The position numbers and the translations under genes were made by a program. The notes under the pieces were generated by a model. It worked only from the letters and a program-made list of their open reading frames with translations. It was not told the origin of the DNA and did not search any database. Of a stretch of DNA of 64,000 bases, positions 12,076 through 23,864 are shown one piece after another (within the stretch, counting starts at the first letter, position 1; each line of letters starts with the position of its first letter). The stretch lies in the NCBI GenBank assembly GCA_030844895.1, contig CM061233.1, forward strand, positions 92,155,563 through 92,219,562, in the 5' to 3' direction. Source of the stretch: Ambrosia x helenae. Taxonomy: Eukaryota; Streptophyta; Magnoliopsida; Asterales; Asteraceae.

Positions 12076-12881
12076 AATCACATAACTTCTAGCATTTTAT
12101 TTCTAAGGTATCGAGAATTTAAGAAACATCCAACACATTTGATTATCCGACTTCACGAAAGAAACAACAAAACATAAAGGAACATTACGCACTAAATATT
12201 ATTTGTTTATTACCAATCTTAACCCCAAGTTTCCAAGCACCCATAGTTTCTCCTTTAACTTCACAAATAAAAACACCAAATAAAGTCAAAATTAATTTTT
12301 AAAACAAACGAATTCACATACAATAGTTATTATAGATTCAAGATTTAGGGGTTCCAAATTGTCAAATACCAAGAAACTAGTCAACTATTCAAGTGTTTTA
12401 AGTAGACCTGAATTAGAATCTTCAATAAGCTCAGAACCTAAGAACATATTCATTGCCATTAGCAGGACTACTTAAGTCATCTTCACACAAATGATGACGA
12501 CAAACAACCCCATTTTTGTGTAGCTCCTATAAAATCAAACAAAAGAAATCCACATCCATCAAGCTTTGAAAAGATGAAAGAGAATAAATTGATTCATGCC
12601 CTTTCTTATTCATATTAAATTGCTCCCATTAGTTACAATTAATCATTATTAATAGTATTTATGAACAAGAGTTATATCTTGGGAGGAGTATAAACTATGT
12701 ATTAGAGACATATACAATTGGCATTATATGTTATACATCAATGGCATAAAGGGAAGGAAATGACCAAAAAATAGAGGTTTATAAAGGGACCTTTCAACTA
12801 CCATCTTAAAATTTTAATGAAATTACATTTGTGGACATCTTTGGTCCTTAATAAGGTAAAATAAAGGTAATAGAGATAGAG

Positions 12882-12954
<73 letters not shown>
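12882..12954. repeat. (ATA)n microsatellite
   Basis: An uninterrupted run of about 24 ATA/TAA triplets inside Helitron unit 2. Confidence 0.95.
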
Positions 12955-12955
<1 letters not shown>

Positions 12956-13042
12956 TGAAAAATGTAACTAAACAAAAGAGAAATATGATTAGTATATGTT
13001 TACTGTGTGCTTCCTCATTGAGGAAACAGGAAATTGTAAAAT

Positions 13043-13295
13043 AAGTTTTAATTTATTTTTATGACTTCACTAAAGAAAGAATATGACGGGGATAGGGTGT
13101 TATAATAATAATAATAATAATAATAGATATAGATGTGTACATAGTTTCATTCTCCATCGCTTGCTTCGACTAAGTTTTAATTTATTTGTATGACTTCACT
13201 GAAGAAAGAATATGACGGGGAGAGGGTGTTATAATAATAATAATAATAATAATATAGATGTGTACATAGTTTCATTCTCCATCGCTTGCTTCGAT
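13043..13295. repeat. 129-bp tandem duplication containing (TAA)n
   Basis: The segment beginning AAGTTTTAATTTATTT at 13043 recurs at 13172 and ends TCTCCATCGCTTGCTTCGA in both copies. The copies differ by only a few bases (for example CACTAAAG against CACTGAAG) and in the length of their internal TAA run. It looks recent. Confidence 0.9.
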
Positions 13296-13626
13296 TATGT
13301 TGACATAAATAATTTGTTTTAGTTTGATTATATGTTTTGAAGTGATACTACCTCTTTGTTTCCTTCCAATAAAAACAATTTTTAAAGACAATTTAATGGA
13401 TAATCTATTAGTATGGTCATGAGGGTAAGATTGGAATAGGATTTTAAGTTGTGAGTGAGATGATAATGGTAAAAATTACAAACATACCCTCTTAAGTGTC
13501 TTAATTGTCACAACTATGCCCATAATACCCTTAAATTTCTTGCTTAAATGTGTTGTAAGTATTGCTTCTTAAGTTGTATAGAAATGAAAATGACCATGTT
13601 GTACATCACTCTTCCTTTATAATGTA

Positions 13627-16406
13627 CTTAGTGGGTTTACCCGCGCGTTGTTGCGGGGTTTAAATAAGACCCAACGAATGATGCCTATAACTCCTTTGTA
13701 GGGCAAAGAATGCGCATCATGGTAAATTTACATATAACTCCTTTTGTTTACAAAATTGAACAAAAAAATCCATATTTTTTTCTATTAAGAAACTATAAGC
13801 AAATGTTATAGAAGCATAGCAAAATACAACAATAAGAACAAAAATAGTAGACACAACATATTGTAGAAGCATGGCAAAAAAAAAAAAAAAACAACAAGCA
13901 TAAAAAAACTGTAGACACAACTAAAATAGTTCCTTGTAAAACATCAATACCTGATAGAAATATTAAAACCTACATCAACATTAAATCACAAAGACTTGGT
14001 TACCTGTTAAGTAAACATGAGGCATGAGGATGAAAGCAGGCACATAGAAGAGGAATGGAAGCCATTGAGTAACAAATTCATCTTCAAATGCACTGAAAAA
14101 TTAAAAGACATGAATGAAAAATTAGTGTTTAGGAAAAAGAACAATCGTAATTTGATCAAAGAACATTACGCTTTTAGTTGAGAGTCTATGAAGAAGAGGC
14201 ACAATAAATAAGTAGGGCAATTGAAGGAGAATGACATTCAATAGTAGTGAATGTGATTAAATTGAGAAACCATTTAATTGAAAGACGATGAAGGGCCTTG
14301 AGAAGAAAACGAAAGTCGTGACATAATGGCAAGTATAGAAGAAGTTTTGATGTTTTAACTATAAAACCATGATCAAATTACTATCATGCCCTTAAAATGA
14401 TCTTAATTGTGACAAATATTCTTATTATACCCTTATGAATTAAGGTTGATTCAATTGTACATGTTGCTTTGGTACTTAATAAGATAGTATAATAGATAAG
14501 AGAATGATATTTCAAGTTATCCATTCATGTGCAAATCATAACTTATTGATTAGTTGGTGGGTAATAATGGAGGACTATGAAGTGGTTTATAATAATGAAG
14601 GGTTTCACAAAGTTAATGTGGTCATCTAATTCTCTATAAATGGGAGGTTACATGTTGAAAATGATATTAAGTGTGTATTACAAACATATACAATAAGCAT
14701 GATATGTTATACATAAGGGACAAAAAGGGAAGGAAATAACCAAAAAATAGACATTTGTGAAGAGTCTATTCAACTCCCATCTTAAAATGATGTTGAAATT
14801 ACCTTATTGGACATGCTTGGTACTTAATAATAATATATAATATAATAATATAATAATAAGGTAATAATAAAATAATAATAATAATAAATAAATAAATAGA
14901 GAAGAGATATATGTATATCCATATGTAAAAAAAAGTTTTAAAAAATATATGTAACTAAAAATTAATTAATATTAATATACATTTCAAGAGATAGCAAATT
15001 GTTGAAGCTTTTTTAGCTTCTTTGACCCAGTAAGTGTAAGACAACGTCGTAGCGGAGTCTTGTGTTTTGTTTCTCTCGTGACACTATAACACCTCCTTCC
15101 ATCTTCAAATTGAATTGGGAAGTAAGGGATAATGAATGTTGTTTAATCAGAAAGAGAAAAAGTTTTAAGGTGAGATCTGTGTTAACTTAAGAATGATGCT
15201 TAATGAATACTCAATGGAAATAAAAGTTTATAAATTTTATTTTAAAAATTAAAAACCACTTAATAAAATAATGAAGCATTCTGTATTTAAATGACAATAC
15301 TATGAAAATCTTTCAAAGAATCAAACCTATCAAAAAGATAAAATCTTAGCCACCTCAAAATTTTATATATCCATAAACATGGAAAAAAATAGCTATAAAA
15401 AAAGTAACTTAACATTAAGTAATTATATTTAGATGAATAAAGGGTATATAAAAATAGTTAAAATCATTAATATTGGACTATATGTTTAAGAGTTGAAGGA
15501 TTAAACTGGAGGATTAATATCATACATTGAATCTGGCAGTTGGCTATAGCTCCAAAAAGCACCATAAGATCAGCAAAGAGTCTTGATCACATTTGTAACA
15601 ACTGAAACTGTCTTTATTGCACTCATTTTAAACAACTAAACTCTGCAAAAATAACAAAATTATTAAAGGTATACATTAAAGATAAACTTGGAGTGGTTTT
15701 CAACCATTTCGAATCGACAAGTAACACAATGTAATAATCAACATGTAGTTTATAGATTAACAATTGTTATATAGAATTAGAACCGAGAGAAGAAACCTGG
15801 ACTATTGGGGTCCCTCCGGTGCGCGCTGATCATCATAAACTGCTAGAAGCATTAGCGTCTCAACTAAACGAAGATGCAACAATCAACACTAAGTAACATT
15901 AAAACAAAAATCGATAACAATACCTTATCTACAAAGGTAGAACGTGAATAGAAAAGAGATGACAATGAACAGAACAAGTGCATTGAGCTTGATAGAAACT
16001 GATTAGAGAAAGATAGAAGGTGAATAGTAAAGAGATAAGGGCAAGAACTTACATACATCCCTACCATTACTATCAATGGAAGTTTCTTCATGGAATGGAG
16101 TAGAATTTGTTATGAATGATTAATATAAATAAAACACAATCAATGAATAATTGATTAGGAGAGCTCTTCATATGGCCTAAGAGGGAAGGTGAAGGGAGTT
16201 AGGGGTACTATAGGAATGATATTTTAGCTTTTAACTAAAAACAAATGATAAAATTACTCTACTAACCCTCTAAGTGTCTTAATTGTCCCCAATATCCCTA
16301 TAATACCCTTATGAAACAAGCTTTATTCTCTTATATACTTGTTGCTTTAAAAATTGTACCCACGTCAAAATTCCAATATGGTACATCACTCCTCCTTTAT
16401 AATGTA
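13627..16406 (-). mobile_element. Helitron unit 3 of the array
   Basis: The minus-strand 3' end has hairpin CCCGCGCGTTGTTGCGGGG (13639-13657) and TTAG at 13628-13631, equivalent to CTAA on the coding side of the element. The 5' side carries the shared block at 16265-16406 (AAGTGTCTTAATTGTC to TCCTTTATAATGTA) and meets CTAG of the next unit. Internal 5'-like termini at about 14496 (reverse complement of TCTATTATACTATC) and about 14830 suggest one or two nested or shorter copies. About 180 bp at 14671-14850 matches 12695-12860 of unit 2. Confidence 0.55.
14004..14092 (-). pseudogene. Possible captured exon encoding a hydrophobic segment
   Basis: An 89-bp minus-strand block is bounded by TTTTTCAG upstream and GTAACC downstream, so it has both splice signals. 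Its open frame begins AFEDEFVTQWLPFLFY and continues as a hydrophobic, membrane-like stretch to the donor. I do not recognise the family. It lies inside a Helitron unit, so capture from a host gene for a membrane protein is plausible. No partner exon was found with confidence; the block near 15785-15842, ending CCAG/GT, is another candidate. Confidence 0.3.
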
Positions 16407-17349
16407 CTAGTGGTAATGCCCGCGCGTTGCCGCGGGTTATTATGGTTCCTTGCCAGAGGATGAAAAGTTTTCACTTAAAAATGGTCGCATTTAGAAAATA
16501 TCCATCTTTGTTCAAGTGAAATAACAGATGATATAGTAGGTATGAAGTTTTATAGGGAGTTGATTTGCTTAGGATCTATAAGCTGACAAGCTCAAACACG
16601 CACTTTGTGAATTGCCAAGCCCTTCATTCTAACTAATTACAACTATTTTAGGTGAGTAAAGTAAAAAATTAGTATTAGCTATGAGGGTTCTTAAAGATGA
16701 GACAGTTCTAGATGTGATGTGAGATTCTTAAATCAAGTCAGGTATCATGTTGATGGTTACCAACTAATGTGATTTTAAGTTTAGGAGCTTCACAATGGAA
16801 TGATATATTCACGGTTAGGAATCCAATAATAACCCATATGTGCCAATTAAGAAGGTCAAGTGTAGATAACTAATATCATAAGATATAATGAATAAGTTAA
16901 GCTTTTTCACACAAAAGAAAGAACTAATTTATCAAAGATGCAGGAATGTTAAGACGGGACAACAAACCTTCAAAATAGCATAGGAGTCTTACGTAAAAAA
17001 AAAACAAATTGCCATAAGAAAATTCTGAAATAGCCACTGGCTTAAAATTCTAACAAAAGAGCCAATGTAAAGAGAAAATAAGTTTATTAGCTAGTAAAAA
17101 GATAAAACGTGGTAATAATTTTTTGTTTTGCCTGTCAACAGTAATTGGTCAGTTAAAACGATTCACCTGCATGAGATGTTAAATGAAATGTAGAATTGAA
17201 ATCCTCGCTGGTTCTATTTTCCCCCGTTCTCTCTTTCTACGACTAAGAGGAACAGGGAGATCGATCTAATTGTCAATATACATATGTAAACATCATTGGC
17301 AATCTAAATTCATTCTATTATTAAGAATTAAAGAGACCTTCAAGTTATT

Positions 17350-17645
17350 AGATACTTTGATGATCTCATCTTCTTCATCACTATCCACTCTTGGGCTCCA
17401 TGATATTAACACTTCCAAAAAGAAAAAAAAATTCAGTCTTTGATATTCAGTTATTCACCAAATGACACTTAAAACTTCGTAATTTCGAAACCTTTGATTC
17501 GTTTGTATCTGGTTTTGCATTGAGGGCAAGCTAGATCACCCTCTCTTCTTTCGTATTCATAACAAGATCTGCATATAGGGAATGCACATTCATTACAAGC
17601 CACAAATGGCTCCCCCCCATCAATTGCTATTTCAATCTCGAGGCG
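17350..17645 (-). pseudogene. Cellulose synthase (CesA) zinc-finger exon fragment
   Basis: The minus strand from about 17645 to 17490 encodes EPFVACNECAFPICRSCYEY followed by ERREGDLACPQCKTRYKR, which is the N-terminal RING-like zinc-binding domain of plant CesA subunits. In CesA this domain acts in subunit pairing at the plasma membrane. Four of the usual eight zinc-binding cysteine positions plus the downstream CPQC pair are visible; the leading CQICGD pair is missing. After an intron-like gap (about 17400-17488), 17399-17350 reads SPRVDSDEEDE, the next CesA exon. The acceptor there is AT, not AG, and an extra glycine codon comes from a G run. The rest of the roughly 1000-residue enzyme is absent. 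It is a captured, non-functional piece inside a Helitron. Confidence 0.85.
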
Positions 17646-17653
17646 TTTATGTA

Positions 17654-18049
17654 CAAAGTTTAAAAGAACATAAAGGAGCCTCGAGGTGTTTTCCCTTCGC
17701 CTCATTAGGCGTAAGCCTTGAGGCGAACCGAGGTGTAAGCCCAAGGCGCAGGAAAAAAATTTAAAATTATGTATCTTATAAAAAATAAAATAATTGACCA
17801 AGAAAAGTCTAAAACACCAAAAACACACAACAAAAATAAAATAATTGGCCCTGAAAGTCTAAAACACCCAAAAAACAACACATAAAAAACAGCCTAAACC
17901 ACATGAGGCGCACATTTTCTTAGTGCTTCAATCCTTAGAGGCATATATACAATCTGAACCCCGTGAGGCGCGCCTCAAACTCGTTTTCTTAGCATTTCCC
18001 CTTGAGGAGCTCATCGAGGCGCACGCCTCACCCAATTTTTTAAACCATG
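17654..18049. mobile_element. hAT-type MITE inserted beside the CesA fragment
   Basis: The termini are CAAAGTTTAAAA at the left and TTTTAAACCATG at the right, that is CA-beginning inverted repeats. Flanking 8-mers TTTATGTA (17646-17653) and CTTATGTA (18050-18057) match at 7 of 8 positions, as for a hAT target duplication. The interior is rich in GAGGCG and CCTCGAGG palindromes. No coding sequence is present. Confidence 0.65.
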
Positions 18050-19060
18050 CTTATGTAGAATTAATAAATTGAGTAACAACTATCTTTAAAACATGATAAT
18101 AAAAAAAACTAAACTACAATATTTAGAAGACATGCTCTAGCAAAACCATTTACTCTCAAAGCCTTTGTAAGTAGCAACAACTATAATTCTTACAACAAAC
18201 AAAAACCATTAATAGTCAAAACTAAAAAGAGATGCAGCAGAATAATAAAATTGGAGCCATACCTCTTCCCTCTTGTTGGTAGTCTAGTTTGCTAACTTAC
18301 CACCTATAAAAATAAACAATAATTCAATTAAATTTATAGGTGGACCAAACAATTTAGTGAAAATCACAAACCACAAACACCAAATCATAACAGCCAACGA
18401 TTTATTGGTCAAATGCTAAAAAAAGTAGATAACAATGATTAATGGAGTTTACCAGGGGCTTTAGCAACCCAATGTTGATTGGATTTGGTAGATAGCAAAA
18501 CTTCAGATGATCATGTGATAGTCACTAATATATTGATTGACTCTTGAGGTTGATTCTATAGAATATAATATCACCGTGAGGCAGAAAATAAGATAGCAAC
18601 AAAAGATAATAACATTACGTTTACTATCTATCCTCATTTATCCCTGAAGAGGTAACCCGATTGATTTTGTAACCGAAACCTCAATTCGTGAGGCGCAGAA
18701 GAACAAGATAGAATATAGGGGCAAATGGAACATCATTATAACCAAAAGATTAAACTCCAAAATTATGAATGAAGGTGAAGATGTATCGTATTGTATCATT
18801 TAAGGTGAAAGTTTCTGCTGGATTAAATGTGGGGGCATGATAGGAAATCAAGGGTATTAATGTAAATTTGTTTTGATATTGTAAAGGAGGAGGTTGGTGA
18901 AATGTCTATATTACCCTCCTAAGTGTCTTAATTGTCACAACTTTTCCTATAATACCCTTAAATTTCTTGCTTAAATATGTTGTACATGTTGCTTGTTAAG
19001 TTGTACAGAAATGAAAATTACTATTTTAGCCGTCACTCTTCCTTAATAAGATAATATAGA

Positions 19061-22000
19061 TTATAGAATTATAGATTATAGATATTATAGAATGTATTAT
19101 AGATATAGATTATGGATTATAGATTCGTAGAAAGAAAATAAAAGAAATGTGCACCGCCACTTAAAACTGATTCCAGTTCACCACAAAATCCATGTAATCG
19201 TTATTGAAAGAATCTTAATAAACCAAAGGTATGTTACTTTAACAGACCAATATGAACATAAACATCACTCTTGTGTAAGCTGTCCGGTCACTGCATATCT
19301 ACATAACCGTGTCATTGAAGACACATTGCTAAATGATAAAGTTCATTTACATGACAAAAGCATGTAGTAATAATACGATATTGTATACACTATGATATGA
19401 AGGTCTCTCTCCATTTAGAAATTAAAAGTTGTGATTTGTAAGTTTGTAATAGACTTGCTCAACGTGGCCCAGCAGTTAAAAAATTGCCTAATGTAGCCGG
19501 TGAGCCGAACCATCCCGCCCACTTTGCCGCTGGGTAGACACATATATATGAAAAAGGTTTATAATATAAGTATTATTATGCACACGATAGCCAAATATTC
19601 CCAAAACATGAGTAGAATGCAAGTGTGCAGCCATATCGGGGTGATTGTTTTGAATGGTTGAAAATCGGCAATCTTGGCTCTTAAATACTCAAATACGAAC
19701 ACATTGCTAGACTTAATATCACTGAATTTTTTAAGCATGGACCTTGTCATGCAAATAATCCAGTTCCTTTGTTGCATCAACAAAAATCTTTACCCGTTGC
19801 ACCCATTCAAGCACGGGCCCCGATTGTGCTCCTTGCAAACCCTTCCTACCTGCATGCGTATATGCATATTATATAGATTTTAAACCAAACACCAATTATA
19901 CTTCAACTTATATATATCCATTAATTTAAACACAAAAACAAAAGCGCAAACAAGTGTTGATGTAATGCAATATGTCATATAGAGATCCCGTGGTTGCAAA
20001 TTCATAAGCCAAGACATGTGTATTTCCTTCCACACAACTCAACAGGATTTTTGTGCTTCATTGTTGAGACCATGGCAATCTTGAACAGGAAGACAAACAT
20101 TATAAAGAAAAGAAAAGAATAACATCAATTTGAATAAAAATAAATATACATATATAAGCAAATAGCCAAGTTGTAGTTATGCTTTATTATGGGTCAAACG
20201 GTGCCTTTACCCCTTGCATCTTGGCAACAAGTGAACCCATTGCGCATAGGGTGCACACTAATTACTAATAATTAATGTGTCAATTACATTAAAAGAAGTT
20301 ATAGGGTCAACCTCTAGCTACATATCCCAATACCTTTCAAATGAATGGTAATTACTTACAGCTTGAAAGTTACATGTTGGTAGATAATCCATCAATTATA
20401 GGGTCAACCTATAGCTACGTATCCCCAGCAGCCACTCCTTCAGCTAAGGCTCCAGTAAGGATGTTTCCACAATTCCACCTAAAAATTTGAAAATTTAAGG
20501 ACCGTTCAGATATGTATTTGCAAAAGTGATATTATTATATTAAATACCCAAAATCAAATAATCAGATAATAACTTGGAAAAAACACATCCAAACATCCTC
20601 ATAAAGCTAATAGTGGATTTTTTTCTTAGCGAGATTGTATGAACTAGAGATAAGACGTTGGGAGACTTTCTACCTGTTAGAATTGTTTAGTTAAATAAAA
20701 CACATAATCATGTACGAATATAATCAATACTTTAGAGTGACAACAATATATGTGTTAACAAACCATTAGAAACTAAATGATTTATTAATTACCTTCTTTA
20801 CGCAACCTTTGGCAGTGAACCCTCATGGCATAAGCTTGGCATTGTGTTTGTCTTAAATAACAAACTCTTTCTGAGTTGCTTCATGTTTGCTTCCCTTTCT
20901 TCATTTTTAACACAAAATATGAACTTCAAACTGAAAATAGAAGAAAAAATTAACTGATAAAGTTCATTGAAATTTTACCTTGGTTCTTGCCTCCCATTGA
21001 ATTTTCTACCCGTGTTTCTCTAATTTGGAATAAAACTGAAGCAAAAAAGAACTAATATGTGTGTGTATGTGTATAGAGAGGGGGAGTTGGCATCCTTATA
21101 ACATCTTTAAGAGATGTTAACATGCCAAAAGATGTTATTGTACAGGTTGAAATTGGTCGGTCAAGTAGATTAGAAACATTTTTGTTAATAATTGGTGTAA
21201 CATATATGTTTTTTTTACTTTTGTTCATTAAAAATACACTTTTGAGCTTTTTTTTTTCACTATTTCCAAACTAATTATCATCTACAAGTTTGTAATCCAA
21301 GAAAATGATCGATTAGCCATTTTTTTTTGGTAATTGGAGTACGTTTCACTGGTTAAGATGAGTTGTTCACATAGACTGAATCATTAAGAACAAAGATTGG
21401 ACTTGGATATATTTGAAATAATAATTTTCAGACCATGAAATTTCTCCTACCAAAGCAGATCAATAAAAGACTATACCAACTTGAAATTTCTCCTAAGTTA
21501 CAGAACCTACTCAATGAAATAGTAGTTTACATTTGCAATTGAATACCCTAACACGAACCTGCTCAAGAAAGGAAGAACTAAGAGAGCAAATTCGAACATA
21601 GTTTCCATAGCCTTCATCGCCAGACTTGCTCCAACGGTTGAAGGATGTTCATGGTGTGTTGTTGCCATTGAGTAACGGATTTAGAAATTTTAACACAATG
21701 GCTCACAAGAGCATATAGTCACAAATAACCTAAATCCTTCCATGTATTTTTTAGTTATAACTTAAATAAAAACTCACCACACACATTCTCTTATCTTCAA
21801 CATAATTATAACAGCTCCAGCAGGACCCTTACCAAGCTTGAAGAAGACGTTGCCAACTATGTAATTCAAATTAATATAATCCAATAATATGTTCTTTTTT
21901 ATGTACACACTTTACCTCAAACGGATACAGAGCTTTTCACAAAATTGCTTCAATTTATGTTCCTTTGTAGGTGGAATGGAAATTGATATGACCAAAAATT

Positions 22001-22704
22001 AAAAAGAGCAGCAAACAAAAATGAAAATAAGATTAAAGAACCTGTGAATCTGAACAAAACCTAAAAATCAAGAAAATTCAGATAGAAACAAACCTGCTTC
22101 AATTTCACTCTTTTTTTGATCAATCGTCGCCTGAACACCAACGTTGCTCGCCTAGTCGAAGAATCCACACTACCGCTCCTCCAACCTGCTGCCATCAAAA
22201 CCCCACCATGAAGTCGTCTCTGTCACCACCACACACTGCCGTCGCTTGAAACGACACCGCCAATTGTTTCCACCACAAACTGTCGCCGCTAACTGAAAAG
22301 AGAAGCGTTAGGGTTTTTTTTAGAGAGATTATGTTTTCTTCGATGGAGAACTAAGAGAGACGATGTATCTTCAATTATTTTAGGGCAAATCAATTGTCCT
22401 TGTATATGGCAATTATAGCCATAAAGAAAGAAAGGGAAGAGGTGACGGTTTGATAGATGCAATTGAAGAAGGGGTGGGGATTAATCGTGAGCAATGGTAA
22501 GAATGGGATTAGAAGGGTAAAATGGACTTTAATGCATGAATGAACATAATGGGAAAAGAGGTAGCGTGATTATCTTCTAGGTGCATTTAGGGAAGAAAGG
22601 TGGTAAAATTTAGGAAATTGTAAATAAACCCTTAGTATACCATCTTAACTTTGGACAATTTGAACATATTTGGTCATGCCTCATCCTTTATAATGTAGTA
22701 TAGA
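19061..22704 (-). mobile_element. Helitron-derived region ending in a clear 5' terminus
   Basis: At 22684-22704 the minus strand begins TCTATACTACATTATAAAGG, preceded by A, fitting a Helitron 5' TC inserted between A and T. No matching hairpin and CTRR were seen between 19061 and here, so this terminus may pair with the 3' end at 16407. The interior is AT-rich. Possible passenger exons on the minus strand include about 21590-21665 (reading HPSTVGASLAMKAMETMFEF), about 21800-21850 (VGNVFFKLGKGPAGAV) and about 20425-20480 (GNILTGALAEGVAAG after an AG). I do not recognise them. Confidence 0.45.
22566..22704 (-). repeat. Arm of inverted Helitron 5' ends (left)
   Basis: This 139-bp segment is the inverted counterpart of 23593-23731. 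Shared phrases, mirrored, include AAGATAATCAC, GGTATACYAAGGGTTT and the terminal TCTATACTACATTATAAAGG. Confidence 0.85.
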
Positions 22705-23592
22705 TAATTAAATAAGTAATAATAATAATAACAAGCCAATCTTGAGTTGGCGAGCCAGAAAAATTACACACGAGCCAACTTCAGCTTTAAAAATTGAGCT
22801 CTAAATGAGCCAAACTGGATATTTAGATCTCCAAACGAAACAAACCGATCTTAATTAAACTCTCCTAACATAAACGAGAAAAACTTAGACTAGCTCGGAC
22901 GGTCAAACTCAGTTTAGCTCTTTTACGAACTTAATTTTTCAGTGTCATAAACACTAAATGGCTAAATTAATTCTTCCCCTCAGCCGAAACAGGTATAATT
23001 ACTAAATTGTTTTATTTTATTTTTTAAGCGCAATTTAGTTGTCCATCCATAATTTTTGTTTCGAGCTCTGCTTATGTTTATCTATGTGAACCAATAACGA
23101 CAGAAAATTACACAGATCGTTGTGCAAGCATACAACTATGATAATATCACTCACTATAATAATTAGTTTAATTCTGTTGTAATAGACTCAGTTAGAACCC
23201 CGCATATTACACATACTGAATAAATGTAATTTTATATATTTTATAAAAACTTACATCTTAAAAACCTATGTATTGCATGTGCAGTGTTGAATGAACACAT
23301 ATATTACACTTGTTATATAAATATAATGTAATCGGTTAACATAACCGTTGCCAAAATTTTAGTTTATCTTTTATTTAATAGTAGTTAGAAACTTGTGTAT
23401 CACATGGGTAATAACTTTTTCTTTGTTTTTTGTTTATTATTAGGTTAGAAAAATTAATGTTACACGAGATTGGATCAATGAAATATTAAAGAGTTATAAT
23501 AAGCGTAAAATATAAAAAGAATTAGTTAAGAAAATAAATATTAAATAAATAAGAGATAAACATCAAATTATTATTTAATGATATTATCTATA
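22705..23592. other. AT-rich spacer between two divergent Helitron ends
   Basis: No gene seen. The sequence is AT-rich with scattered short ORFs and no terminal repeats of its own that I could find. It is bounded on both sides by inverted Helitron 5' termini. Confidence 0.4.
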
Positions 23593-23731
23593 TCTATACT
23601 ACATTATAAAGGAGAAGGCATGGGCAAATATGTCCAAATTATCCAAAATTATGATGGTATACCAAGGGTTTCTTTACAATTTTCTAAATTTTACCACTTT
23701 TCTTCCTTAAATGCCCCTAAAAGATAATCAC
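23593..23731 (+). mobile_element. Helitron 5' end, plus orientation
   Basis: TCTATACTACATTATAAAGG begins at 23593 directly after an A. The first 139 bp match the reverse complement of 22566-22704 closely. The rest of the element is not followed by a 3' end: by about 23865 the sequence is Sirevirus tail. It is thus a truncated plus-oriented copy or one interrupted by the retroelement. Confidence 0.7.
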
Positions 23732-23864
23732 TTATATTAAAAAGTAACTCCTTATCTTTACAAGGTTTTTGTTCCAACCATTGACATGCACAACTACTTT
23801 TTTTTTCTTGTGATGGTCCGAAGAACACGCAGAAAGATAAACGAAGCAACTTTTCTTGTGCGTG

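Larger units (their letters stand above)
9956..13626 (-). mobile_element. Helitron unit 2 of the array
   Basis: The minus-strand 3' end is clear: hairpin CCCGCGCGTTGCTGCGGG at 9969-9986, then CTAG at 9956-9959. The 5' side (13490-13626) carries the shared block ending TCCTTTATAATGTA, which directly meets the next unit's YYAG. A second kind of 5'-like end (CCTTAATAAGGTA at about 12850) lies inside and recurs near 14830, so more than one Helitron family or a nested copy is involved. Passenger exon-like pieces occur at 10965-12075. No Rep or helicase is seen. Confidence 0.6.
16407..19060 (-). mobile_element. Helitron unit 4, carries a CesA fragment
   Basis: The minus-strand 3' end is the best in the window: hairpin CCCGCG-CGTTGC-CGCGGG at 16418-16435 with a perfect 6-bp stem, then CTAG at 16407-16410. 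The 5' end is taken as 19060, where the reverse complement reads TCTATATTATCTTATTAAGG after the shared block at 18915-19030. Because no further 3' end is seen before 22704, the alternative is one element spanning 16407-22704 with a nested or duplicated terminus at 19060. It contains a captured cellulose synthase fragment and a hAT-type MITE. Confidence 0.6.

Noticed and set aside
15864..16091. 75-codon minus-strand hydrophobic frame as a membrane protein gene
   Set aside because: No homology recognised, AT-rich Helitron interior, no splice partners.
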